Under the pieces are notes generated by a model, which was not told the DNA's origin, made no database searches, and saw only the letters and a program-made list of their open reading frames with translations. From contig CM074865.1 of the NCBI GenBank assembly GCA_037501455.1, positions 10,887,001-10,951,000 of the forward strand: 64,000 nucleotides of DNA, read 5' to 3'. The stretch comes from Lantana camara (Eukaryota > Streptophyta > Magnoliopsida > Lamiales > Verbenaceae). Numbering within the stretch: the first letter of the stretch is position 1; each line of letters starts with the position of its first letter. This document shows, piece by piece, positions 1-9,567 of the stretch. A program made the position numbers and the translations under genes.

Positions 1-11
1 GAAGTACATGT

Positions 12-830
12 TTGGCACTCAATGTCTCTGGGAACAAGACCTCGCGGTGGATATTTGATTGTGGAGCTACGGACACTATGACTTATGATCGCTCTATCTT
101 GGTTGATTTTGTCCCTCCTAAAACAACCTCGATACAGAGTGCAAATGGGAGCATCTTACCAGTTCTTGGTGCCGGGACACTCTCACTGTCTCCTACTTTA
201 AAATTGCATAATTGTCTCTATGTTCCAAATTTGTCTTGTAAACTGCTATCTATTAGTCACGTTACAAAAGAGTTGAATTGTATCATCCTAATGTTTCCAG
301 GTTTCTGTCTGTTATAGGATATTCAATCGGGGAAGGTGATTGGGCATGGTACTGAGAGTGGAGGGTTGTACTACGTCGATGAAGTGGCTCAACACGGAAC
401 TGCAGCGCTTGCTCACGGGATAGTGGACCGCCAACAGTGGTTGTGGCACCATCGTTTGGGTCATCCTTCTCCAGGGTACCTCAAGTTGTTACTTCCTCAG
501 TTTTTTTCTACAAATAATGAATTCTCTTGTGAGACGTGTATTCTTGCAAAGAGCCATAGACAACCTTTTTCGGGTTCTAGTACTCGTGCTAGTTTAGTAT
601 TTTCTATAGTACATTCTGATGTGTGGGGGCCGTCCCCGAACAATGATTTGAGTCATGGTTTTAAGTATTTCGTTTTGTTTATCGATGACTATTCTAGAAT
701 GACTTGGGTGTATTTTCTTAAAAACAAGTCTGATGTTCCTTCTAAATTTATGGAATTCTTTCATATGGTACGCACACAGTATAATTCCAAAATTCAGGTG
801 TTGAGATCAGATAACGGGGGGAATTTGTAA
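12..830 (+). pseudogene. Copia-C protease and integrase N-terminal part
   Basis: Two frames cover this stretch. The first (12-317) carries an aspartic-protease-like start, FDCGATDTM, in which the usual D-S/T-G-A reads D-C-G-A. The second (336-830) carries the GAG-pre-integrase region (WLWHHRLGHPS, then CETCILAKSHR, the zinc-binding HHCC pair) followed by the integrase core with VHSDVWGPSP and FIDDYSRMTWVYFL. It ends at a TAA within the second catalytic block (LRSDNGG), after which the reading continues in another frame from 839. In the family these parts process the polyprotein and insert the cDNA. The breaks make this copy inactive. Confidence 0.9.
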
Positions 831-838
831 ATGCTGCC

Positions 839-2836
839 ATGAAACAGTTTTTTGACAAAAACGGGCTTGTACACCAAACTTCATACGCACACACCCCTCA
901 GCAAAACGGGGTAGCCGAATGTAAGAACCGTCAGCTCCTTGAGATGGCCACATCACTTCTTATTGAGTCTCATTGCCCAAAATCCATGTGGCCTGAGGCC
1001 GTTGCCACCTCTGTATATCTGGTCAACCGTCTTCCTTCAAGGTTACTAAGTCTAGAGAACCCCCTAAAGTGTCTTGCAAAACATGTCAATATTCCCTCAG
1101 TTCTAGCTCTACCACCCAGGGTGTTCGGCTGCTCAGTATTTGTTCACATCCCCAAACAGAATCGCACCAAACTTGATCCTTGCTCCATTAAATGTGTGTT
1201 TGTCGGGTACGGGGTTAATCAAAAGGGGTATAGATGCTATCATCCGCCCACTAGGCACATGTATGTCACCATGGATTGTAACTTTGTCGAAACCGAGTAC
1301 TTTTATTCTTCCCCAGTCAGTGGTCAGGGGGAGATTCAGCAGGATCCACTGAGTGGGGTTCTATCCTACTCACCACAACACTCTTGGCCCGACGCAGTCC
1401 CAACAGAGCAAGTAGGCGGAACCACTGAGTCTGTTTCTCCCGTGGTACAACACCCTACTACTTCCACAGCGCCTGATACCCCCATGAATACTCCTGAGGT
1501 TAGTAGTCACATGTTGTCAGATAATTCTACAGTTCCTTTCCCTATTCCTGCTAGCTCTAACAGTGCAGGAAACAGTAAGGAGACTAATGTACAGGGGGAG
1601 ATAGAGAGATATGTGCTGCCACCCAGAGCTAACAGGGGTGTTCCTCCCAAGAGATATGAACCGAAACATATAGGCAGAACCCCGAGATACCCTCTCCCTA
1701 ATGTCTCTATGGGAAATCTAGCAAAACGGGCTCGTGCCTATACAACAGTTGTTTATTCAGACAGGGTCCCGAGTAAAGTAGAAGAAGCACTTTTGCAGGA
1801 TGAATGGGTCCAGGCCATGAAAGTTGAGATGGAGGCACTGGAAAAAAATGAAACATGGGAGAAATGCACACTCCCTCTGGGGAAGAAGTTGGTAGGATGT
1901 CGGTGGGTTTATACAATAAAACACCAAGTTGATGGAAGCATTGAAAGGTATAAGGCGAGACTGGTAGCCAAGAGATACACCCAAACCTACGGTATCGACT
2001 ACTCAGAAACCTTTTCTCCGGTGGCGAAGATTGACACCATCAGGGTCCTGTTCCCTATAGCTGCTAACTACGACTGGGCTTTGCATCAGTTTGATGTCAA
2101 GAATGCTTTTCTGTATGGTGATCTTGGGGAAGAAGTCTATATGGAACCCCTACCAGGGTTTACTCAAGGGTTTGGAGACAGGGAAGTGTGTAGGCTGAAG
2201 AAGGCCCTGTACGGGCTGAAGCAGTCCGCCCAGGCCTGGTTTAGGCGATTCTCAGCAGCGATGAAAAAGTACGGTTATCACCAGAGTAACTCAGATCATA
2301 CGCTCTTTGTTAAGAGAAGAGGGAAACGCGTGACATGCCTCATTATCTACGTGGACGATATGATCATTACTGGGGATGACACGGAAGAGATAACCCAGTT
2401 GAAGGGGAATTTGTTCCGAGAATTTGAGATGAAAGACTTGGGGCAGCTAAAGTACTTTCTTGGGATAGAAGTACTACGGTCAAAGAAGGGTATCTATATT
2501 TCACAGCGGAAGTACATTCTTGATCTATTAACAGAGATAGGGTTGTTGGAATGTCGACCAACAGACACTCCTATGGTAATGAACCATGGCTTGAGAATTG
2601 TGGAAGGAGCAGAAGGGGCAGAGAAGTTACAGTACCAACATCTGGTAGGAAAACTGATATATCTGTCTCACACTCGGCCAGACATAGCATATGTTGTTGA
2701 GGTGCTCAGCCAGTTCATGCACCAACCACAGAAAGAGCATATGGATGCGGCGATCAGGGTATGTCAATACTTAAAGGGGTGTCCAGGGAGAGGCGTTTTG
2801 TTCCAAAAGCATGGGCACCTAAGGATTAAAGCTTAG
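839..2836 (+). pseudogene. Copia-C integrase C-terminal part and reverse transcriptase
   Basis: A 665-codon open stretch. It begins in the integrase core ([19 protein letters not shown], containing the third catalytic acid region), passes through a variable serine/proline-rich linker (about residues 170-300) and enters the copia reverse transcriptase at about residue 325. Visible RT blocks are GCRWVYTIKHQVDGS, YKARLVAK, FDVKNAFLYGDL, LYGLKQSAQAWF and the catalytic LIIYVDDMIITGDD. The family copies the element's RNA into DNA in cytoplasmic particles. The frame ends at a TAG just before the RNase H block TDADWAG, and the same frame then continues, so this is a nonsense mutation and not the native end. 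Confidence 0.93.
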
Positions 2837-3316
2837 ACAGATGCAGATTGGGCAGGAAGCCCAGGAGATCGGAGGTCGACGTTAGGTTACTTCACGCTAG
2901 TTGGTGGAAATGTTGTAACATGGAGAAGTAAGAAACAGAAGGTAGTAGCCCTGTCAAGTGCCGAAGCTGAATTCAGGGGAGTTGCATGAGGAGTGGCTGA
3001 AGTTTTGTGGTTAAGGAAGCTATTGGCAGAACTCGGTCTTCTGGGTGAAGGAGTTTGCCACTTGATGTGTGATAATCAAGTAGCAATTAGTATAGCTGAG
3101 AACCCTGTGCAACACGACCGTACGAAGCACGTGGAAGTGGATAGGCATTTTATTAAGGAAAAAATTGAAGAGGGAATCATTAAGCTACCGTTTGTCAGAT
3201 CAGAAGATCAACTTGCAGATATTCTCACCAAAGCAGTGAATGGTAGGATATTCGAAGAAGTTATGAGCAAGTTGCACATTGGCGATCCCACTGTACAACT
3301 TGAGGGGGAGTGTTGA
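2837..3316 (+). pseudogene. Copia-C RNase H and C-terminus
   Basis: In frame with the preceding RT but separated by the TAG at 2834-2836. TDADWAG, then YFTLVGGNVVTWRSKKQ and SSAEAEF are the copia RNase H signature with its acidic residues. A second in-frame TGA interrupts it at about 2987-2989, after which AEVLWLRKLL, CDNQVAISIAENP and RTKHVEVDRHFIKE continue the typical C-terminal part. It ends about 5 bases inside the LTR, as copia polyproteins often do. The polypurine run and LTR follow directly. Confidence 0.9.
3300..3310 (+). other. Polypurine tract of Copia-C
   Basis: TTGAGGGGGAG directly precedes the LTR start TGTTGACAAG. This purine run is the expected plus-strand priming site. Confidence 0.85.
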
Positions 3317-3512
3317 CAAGGAAAGTAGGGATTTGGTCTATACAATCCCGTAATTAGAGTAATTGATTCTGTAAATATTTACTTTCCTTATCTAGCTAGT
3401 ATTGTAATGTATTTATCTAGCCTGTAACGTAGTTCTTTAGGGTAACCCATATAGTAATACAACACAGTAATACAAAGCTTTTCCCAAACTATGTCTTCTA
3501 TTCATATCAACA
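3311..3512 (+). repeat. 3' LTR of Copia-C (202 bp)
   Basis: Begins TGTTGACAAG after the polypurine tract and ends CATATCAACA, giving the perfect short inverted termini TGTTGA/TCAACA. The partner LTR is outside the window. The right flank is coding sequence of an NB-ARC gene. Confidence 0.85.
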
Positions 3513-3521
3513 AAAACCATC

Positions 3522-3965
3522 TCGGAAGAATATGTCTATGGAAATTTATCGGGAAGGAGATACCTTCTTGTATTGGATGATATTTGGCATCCAATTGTGT
3601 GGGACGATTTAAGAAAATGTTTTCCAAATGACAAACATGGAAGCCGAATATTGATCAATAGTCGTTTCAAATATGTGGCTCCCTCCGGTAGCATTATCCG
3701 TTCGCTTCCTTTTCTTTCCCTCGCCCAAAGTTGGGATTTGTTGATACACAATGGCATTCAAAGAAGATCATCCTTGCCTTCCATTCTTGATCGATGTTGG
3801 CTTGACATGCTCACCTTGGAGAACTTCACAGCTGCAGCAGGTGAAAGAAATGAGGGAAAAGGTAAAAAATGGTGTCAAAATTGGCCTGAAATTAGGGTTC
3901 CGTCTTCAGTTAACGGCAAGGCTGACGGCAAGACCAAGTTTGTAAAAAAAGTGGTAGTTCAGTGA
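3522..3965 (+). pseudogene. NB-ARC (NLR-type disease-resistance) gene fragment
   Basis: Reading from 3522 gives the middle of an NB-ARC domain. GRRYLLVLDDIW is the kinase-2 block with its two aspartates, GSRILINSR is the RNBS-B block, and RSLPFLSLAQSWDLL matches the RNBS-C region before the frame drifts. From about 3751 the neighbouring frame (MAFKEDHPCLPFL) continues the homologous text, showing a frameshift. The P-loop is absent, because the Copia-C LTR ends at 3512, only about 10 bases before the first recognisable codons, and the GLPL and leucine-rich repeat regions are not visible to the right. Intact proteins of this family bind nucleotide and trigger immunity. This is a relic, and the 5' half may lie left of the window beyond the missing LTR. 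Confidence 0.8.
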
Positions 3966-4841
3966 CCATTCTTGTAAAGTTGGAAAGTGGGGGACTAAAA
4001 GAGAATAAATTGTATAGTTGGATGACCATTGTAAGATTCCCAATATAAATTACATTTACTCTTGCACCATTGACGGTAGGAGATGAGTCACTTCAGTTCA
4101 AGTGAATCCAATCAAGATACGATATGAACAACTTGCAATGTTTTCTTCTATACATAAATCACTTAACTTAATAATAGAAGAGAAAATTTTAGTCTAAATT
4201 GGATTCAATCGAACTCATCAATTAACATAACAACAAGTGTATATTTATTATTTAATCTATCGTTCTTTTTAAATTTTCTATTAATCACACATTAAATATA
4301 AAACACTCGATTCCTCATCATATCAACTTGACCGAATTAGATTTGGGCTAAAATTATCAAATCGTCAAGAATTCATGTTTCATAAATATATGCATATATA
4401 CTTTTTTTATTGATAAATAATTGTCTGGTATTTATTAAAATGATCAGGAATCACAGTAATTTGAATAATTTACATTTCAGCAATTTAAATATATTTATAA
4501 AAATTGCTAAAGTTTTTAATATGATGGTTTTATTTGGTCCAAAATTGGCTTGGATTTGATTTAGATTCTAGAATCAATTGAAAGTCAACAGTTTAAAAGC
4601 CAAAAGGCATATCAGATTAACGTCATGGCACCAAACAAAACCAAACAGTTTGCTTCCTAATAAAGGATGCTACTTCGTCCCCATTCATTGTGATATGGGT
4701 CATAGTTATGGGGTTAAAAAATGGGTTGAAAATTACTTGGGTTAAACATAATCCCGGCCCATATGTTGAAGAATATTGTGAGCCCGTAGAGGATGGCCCA
4801 TAGTTAGTAGGAAATGCCACGTGTCAGCACGGGAGTGATCC
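3966..4841. other. AT-rich intergenic DNA
   Basis: No open frame of credible composition is seen on either strand. The sequence is AT-rich with short runs and no recognisable repeat termini. The 65-codon open stretch at 4623-4820 has no family features. Confidence 0.6.
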
Positions 4842-4930
4842 AAAAGGGGAAGGCAACTGCGATTAATATTCTACGTTCTCTCTAATTGTAAAAGGGGAAG
4901 GCAACTGCGATTAATATTCTACGTTCTCTC
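4842..4930. repeat. Short tandem duplication, 2 x 41 bp
   Basis: A 41-bp sequence starting AAAAGGGGAAGGCAACTGCG occurs at 4842-4882 and again at 4890-4930, separated by 7 bp. The two copies look identical. The second copy abuts the hairpin element that follows. Confidence 0.9.
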
Positions 4931-5090
4931 AATTTAGTCCCAAATTTCAAAATTCTCAACTAATGTGGTCCCAAGCACTAACGGACGTTAGAAAACTAAC
5001 GGAATTGACCACGTGTCCGTTAGTTTTCTAACATCCGTTAGTGCTTAAGATCACATTGGTTGAGAATTTTAAAATTTGGGATTAAATTGA
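4929..5090. mobile_element. Hairpin MITE-like element
   Basis: A nearly complete inverted repeat. The left arm runs TCAATTTAGTCCCAAATTT... through AGCACTAACGGACGTTAG, and the right arm is its near-complement from TCCGTTAGTTTTCTAAC to GGGATTAAATTGA. The centre is near 5009 around CCACGTG. No open frame is present. No clean target duplication is visible. The right flank (5100-5160) carries further text of the same style (GGGACTAAATTGGTAATTTAG), so the original outer ends may have been longer on that side. Confidence 0.7.
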
Positions 5091-5984
5091 ATTCTGTCAA
5101 AAGCACGAGATTAAATTGGCTAGGGGCCAATCCTATGGGACTAAATTGGTAATTTAGCCGAACTATTACGAAGACAATCACGAGCGAGGAAGGTATGATC
5201 CAAAGAATTGTATCACATTGCATTTATTTGGTCCTCACATTTAAAAGATTTTTAGTTAACTCAATGCTCTGACTCAACACCCAACTAATACTTTAATATA
5301 TACTTATATTTTTTTTCATAATTGAAATTTTATATCATATGTCAAATATTACTTGTGTTAATTCTCAGGATAAGTTGTCTACCAAAATTCACTTAAAATA
5401 AATAAATAAAAAATTGCCTGTATGACCACCAAAAATGCGATTTGCCTAAAATAAACTTCATAAATGAGGCTTTTGCAGCAATAATATTTTAACTCAATTT
5501 AGTTTAATAAAGTAATGTCCTTTGCAATTGTTTTAATTTTTTGCTAGGAGTCGTGGAAGAGTCCAGCGACTTTAGGAAATATTTTTGTTTTCATTTTATA
5601 TACTTTATATTAATTATAAAAGTGACCCCAAACTTTTAAAGTTTTTTAGATAGGTATATAAAGAATATTTTGATTCATCGTATCAAGAAAGTATGCATAA
5701 ATATTGAAATTAATCATGCTTCAATAATAGAAGTACTCTAAAATTCATCCTATAAATCATAAAACACACAAATAATTTGTAAAAATTTTATTACCTCTCT
5801 TTATCTCCTTCCTCTTCTACAATTCTGATTTATTGATCCTTTAAGACTCGTCTTCGTTTCTCCTCGGTTAGCCCTTCTTGTTCCAAAAGTCCTCACAGCT
5901 CCTCGCTTTCACGGACATCAACTGGAAACAGACTTCAACCGTCAACGGAAACCCTCACTACGGCTTATCAGGTTCAATAAAAGG
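5091..5984. other. AT-rich intergenic DNA
   Basis: No gene is supported. Apart from MITE-flanking text at 5091-5160, the stretch is AT-rich with a CT-rich patch at about 5795-5900. The join to the endogenous virus lies somewhere near 5950-6040 and cannot be fixed from one copy. Confidence 0.5.
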
Positions 5985-6059
5985 TTTGTAGAAATATGCT
6001 GGAGTAAAAAGGTATAATAAAACTCTTAACAAAGTATTTATCTCATGTTTATGAAAGGG

Positions 6060-6230
6060 AGAATTTTATTTCCTTCAAAAGAGGTTTATACAAACATGAT
6101 ATATTCTGAAAAGAGGATTTATTCTGGAAATACAACACTCAAAGCTCAAAAGACTAAAAGACTCAAAGATAATTTTACATATGACTTTCTGATTTCAAGG
6201 CAAGGTGTTTATCACCATACAAGAGGACTC
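6060..6230 (-). promoter_or_regulatory. Viral transcript start and polyadenylation region
   Basis: On the minus strand, AATAAA signals lie at 6118-6123 and 6065-6070, about 110 and 160 bases past the TATA box. In caulimovirids the pregenomic RNA is terminally redundant, with the poly(A) signal a short way after the start site, and this spacing fits. Confidence 0.5.
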
Positions 6231-6420
6231 TATTTATAGGCTATATTCTTGCTACTATTTGGACTTGAAATTTTTATTTGGAATCCGCTACTTTATCCTT
6301 CAACGATCCAGATCTTGCCGACATTTTTCTATGGTTGAGATTCTGCCGACACTTTTATCTGCCACTTGATAAATGGAGTATGACGTCATGACATTCGTCA
6401 TTTCCTTGCTGATGTATGTG
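6231..6420 (-). promoter_or_regulatory. Pararetroviral (35S-type) promoter
   Basis: On the minus strand a TATA box CCTATAAATA lies at 6231-6240. A perfect TGACGTCA (as-1/TGA-factor type site) lies about 145 bases upstream at 6381-6388, with a GATGTAAGC-like motif just beyond. The region lies directly downstream of the TAV-like gene, where caulimovirids keep the pregenomic RNA promoter. Activity in the present host is unknown. Confidence 0.65.
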
Positions 6421-6426
6421 CTTACA

Positions 6427-7492
6427 TCACTGATGGTTACAGCCCATCATCTTGCAAGCTTCTTGTCTAGTCTCTGTAGTGCAGAAAAATTCATGTTTTT
6501 CAAATTTATTTATGAATTCCATTAAAAGAGGAGAGCTTATTTTTCCTCCTTTGGTGAGTAGAATCCAATTTCCTTTACTCATCAGCGTTTCAAACTTATA
6601 TTTGTACAGATTTTCTGCAACGCTGTGAATAGCCTTTATTCCCAATGCACGTCTTTGGACAATCCATTCTTTAGTAACTTGGATTTTCCTTAACGGTTTA
6701 TTTCCTTGCTCAATCTTTATTGTGTCAGAAAGGTGATCTGCAGTGATCATGAATGCTTCATGCCATATATGCTTCTCTGGTTCTGGGGATATGGTGTAGA
6801 ACTTGAGAACCACCTGCCTTCCTCTGGCAAATTTACTGATTTGAGATTTTAGGATATCATCAAATCTGGAAATTTCCTTGAGATCTTTACTTGGGTAGAT
6901 TATATCGAGGAACCCAAAACAAGTATATCTATAAACTGCTCCGGGACATGCTCCCATGATGCAGGTCAATCTTGGATATATATTTTTTCCTTTGGAGAAA
7001 AATATAGTGTCTGTTTTTCATACTATAGACTTCATCAACTGTATGAACATACATATGTTCCCATTCAATGCTAGGAACATATTTTTCTATTTCAATCTTT
7101 ATTTCCTTTGAAGAAGGCTCTCTTTCCAATTTTATTTCAATGACTGAGGGAGCTTTATTTTTGGCTTCTTCTTTATTTTTCTCGCCAGATGACTCAGCCT
7201 TATTTATTTTTATTGACTCAAATTTTTCAATATATTTTTCTAACCTTTGAGTCGCTTTATTTACCTTTTCCAGATTTTCAGTTACCAAATCTATCAATGG
7301 AGGGAGATTTTTGTATAGATATTGTTCAAGAACCACAGCTCCTTCATAGAGATCTTCAGCCATGTTGTTGATATATGAGATCTCTTCTTTTATTTCAGAA
7401 ATATCAATTTTATCCTCCATCTGTAAAAGAGAGAAAGATTTATTAAATTTCTTTTCAAGATTTTCTATAAGTGATTTTTGGGAAATCACCAC
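6427..7492 (-). pseudogene. TAV / inclusion-body-like protein of the endogenous virus
   Basis: Two overlapping minus-strand frames, 6929-7492 and 6427-6969, together read as one protein of about 350 residues, broken by a frameshift at about 6930-6969. The N-terminal half is rich in lysine and glutamate with likely coiled coil. The join region holds HYIFLQRKK followed, in the next frame, by TCIMGACPGAVYRY. It is the last gene before the promoter, the place of the translational transactivator/viroplasmin gene, which in the family supports polycistronic translation and forms inclusion bodies. Assignment rests mainly on position, size and the single conserved-looking block. The first listed codon is GTG, and a later ATG (the MEDKIDISE region) may be the true start. 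Confidence 0.55.
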
Positions 7493-7690
7493 CCATTAAC
7501 GGATTTGATTTTGTCTTTACCATCTACCGTTTGAGATGGACTAGATATATGCATACCCATATATTGGTCTTCTAAGTTTCTATAAGTGATTTTTTGGGAA
7601 ATCACCACCCATTAACGGATTTGATTTTGTCTTTACCATCTACCGTTTGAGATGCACTAGATATATGTAAACCCATATATTGGTCTTCAT
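7463..7690 (-). repeat. Tandem duplication (period 115 bp) between pol and TAV genes
   Basis: The block beginning TATAAGTGATTTTTGGGAAA at 7466 recurs at 7581 with one extra T and two or three substitutions, and both copies end in CCATATATTGGTCTTC. The left copy overlaps the start of the TAV-like frame. The right copy ends at the C-terminal codons of pol. Confidence 0.9.
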
Positions 7691-8951
7691 TCTGAACCAA
7701 AATCTATATTTCTGGATAAAAAATCTGCTAAAAAATTATCAGTTCCTTTTATGGGAATGATTTTGAAATCATAGAGAGATAGGAAAACTTGTCATCTATG
7801 TAACCTTCTATAATTTGGTTCACTGGGTAATTTATTTTTCGCAAGACTTGGAACTTGAGAGTTATCCACATGAACAATGAAAGGTTTTTGGACTAGGAAA
7901 AGTGAAAACTTTTTAATCCCATTTATTACTCCTAATAACTCCTTTTCATGTGTAGTATAATTTATTTCTGCTGATTTAAAAGTACCACTTGTATATCTAC
8001 AAATCTCATTAAGATCTGTTTTCAAGATTGCAGCCCAATATAAATCAGACGCATCAGTTTGGAGAATTAAGTTATCATTTTTATTAGGAAGCCTTAATTC
8101 TGGAAGAGTTTTACATTCTTCCTTTAACTTTATGACAATCTCTGTATGTCTTGGAGCCCAACCTTTTGTATTATTTTTTCTTAATAACTTTTGTATTTCA
8201 TATCTTTTCTTAGCTAACTCAGTTATGAAACCTTCAGCATAATTAAGACATCCTAACAAGTTTTCTATTTGTTTTCTATTTTCTAATTTATCAGGAAACT
8301 CAACGATTTTCCTGGATATATGCGGTTGCAATTTTATACCTGCAACACTCAATTTTAATCCTAAAAACTCAATTTCTTTAGTTTCTATGACTGCTTTTCT
8401 TTCAGACAGGGCTATACCATTCTCTTTACATAATTTAGCAAAGAGAAAAAGATGTTCTCTATGTTTATCTATAGTATCTGAACAAATAAGAATATCATCT
8501 ATATAAACAACCATGAATTTTCTATATTTGCTAAATATACCGTCCATCTTTCTTTCGTATATTGATGGAGCATTTTTAATCCAAATGGCATTACTAACCA
8601 TTCATAGTGTCCTTGGGGGGCACTAAAGGTTGTATATTGAATGCTATCATTTTCCATTTTTACTTGCCAAAATCCAGATGTACAATCAAATTTTGAGTAA
8701 TATGATTTATTCTTTACTAGGTCTATTAATACTTCTTTATTGGGTAATTGGTAACTATCACCCTTAGTAAAATGATTTAATCTTTTATAATTTATTATCA
8801 TTCTTGCTTTATTTCTTTTCTTTTCAGCTTCTTTCATTACCATGAATGCTGGACTAGAAAAAGGGCTAAAACTTTTCCTAATTAATCTTTTATCTAAAAG
8901 TTCTTTAATTTGTTTTTTAAATCCATCTTCTTCACTTAAGGTATATTTCAT
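7687..8951 (-). pseudogene. Endogenous virus reverse transcriptase and RNase H
   Basis: The frame 8499-8951 carries the first RT blocks (FSPFSSPAFMV, ARMIINYKRLN, YYSKFDCTSGFWQV, APQGHYEWLVMPFGL). A frameshift at about 8585-8600 moves reading to 7792-8601, which holds the catalytic VVYIDDILICSD, then the RNase H domain with LQTDASDLYWAA, YTTHEKELLGV and VHVDNSQ, each supplying an expected acidic residue. A last frame change at about 7800 leads to the C-terminal codons (NFLADFLSR), ending near 7687. In the family this enzyme copies the pregenomic RNA into DNA and removes RNA. The upstream part of the same viral ORF is the protease-like region 8952-9567. Confidence 0.88.
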
Positions 8952-9567
8952 GGGTCTTTCTTTAATTATTATATTATCTGTTAATTCTATTCTAGCTTTT
9001 GGGTAATCTTTTTTTCCAAAAAGCCAATGGATGGTTACTATAGTTTTCTTTTATTTTGCTAGTAATCGTTTCTAAGTTTATTCTTTTTATAACTATTTTA
9101 TTTATTGGTATTTGTATTTTTTCATATATGGAGTGTCCACCACGCTTAGCTGGCTGAACTCTGAAAGGATGGTTTAATCGTGGTAATTTTAATAAATGAC
9201 CACACTTTGTTTTAAGCACAATTGAATATGCATTTTGCATGTAATATTGAAATTGTTGTAGGAAATCATTTCCTAATAATATATCAACTTCTAGTTCATT
9301 ATATTCATATATTCTAGGCACCGTTATTATTTTGCTTCCTAGGACAACATCAACATCTATTGCAGATCTATTTATATCCTGTGATTTTCCAGTCACACCT
9401 TTTATTCTGATTTTCCCATCTTCCTTCCATTTATTAATCAAGAAGGTTTTAAAAATGGTTATTTCAGATCCAGTACCTATTAAAGCACAAGTTATTATTT
9501 CGTTTTCAGGAGTTTCTCTTATTCCTACCTGAATGAAAACACTAACTGTAAAGTTATATCCTTTCAT
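8952..9567 (-). pseudogene. N-terminal retropepsin-like domain of viral pol (AP2), active-site Asp lost
   Basis: The first ATG (9567-9565) overlaps the stop of the preceding frame as ATGA, so this is the natural start of the pol ORF. The protein shows the retropepsin pattern: a flap-side start TCALIGTGSEITIF and a distal DILLGNDFLQQF (hydrophobic-ILG). The catalytic triad reads G-T-G where D-T-G is expected; the codon at 9475-9477 is GGT, one base from GAT. Basic and proline-rich text follows and leads towards the RT. The frame is lost at about 8952-8994 before RT starts. The family's protease cleaves the viral polyproteins. This copy could not catalyse as it stands. The Gly may be decay of the integrated copy or an older change. 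Confidence 0.7.

Larger units (their letters stand above)
1..3512 (+). mobile_element. Ty1/copia retrotransposon, 3' part (Copia-C), decayed
   Basis: The segment reads in copia order: protease, GAG-pre-integrase, integrase, reverse transcriptase, RNase H, polypurine tract, LTR. Gag and the 5' LTR lie left of the window. Coding is broken by frame changes near 317-336 and 830-839 and by in-frame stops at 2834-2836 (TAG) and about 2987-2989 (TGA), so it cannot act autonomously. The right end is set by the LTR, TGTTGA...TCAACA, at 3311-3512. Immediately beyond it NB-ARC coding sequence starts, so the element probably landed in a resistance-gene exon. The target duplication cannot be checked because the left end is missing. 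Confidence 0.93.
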
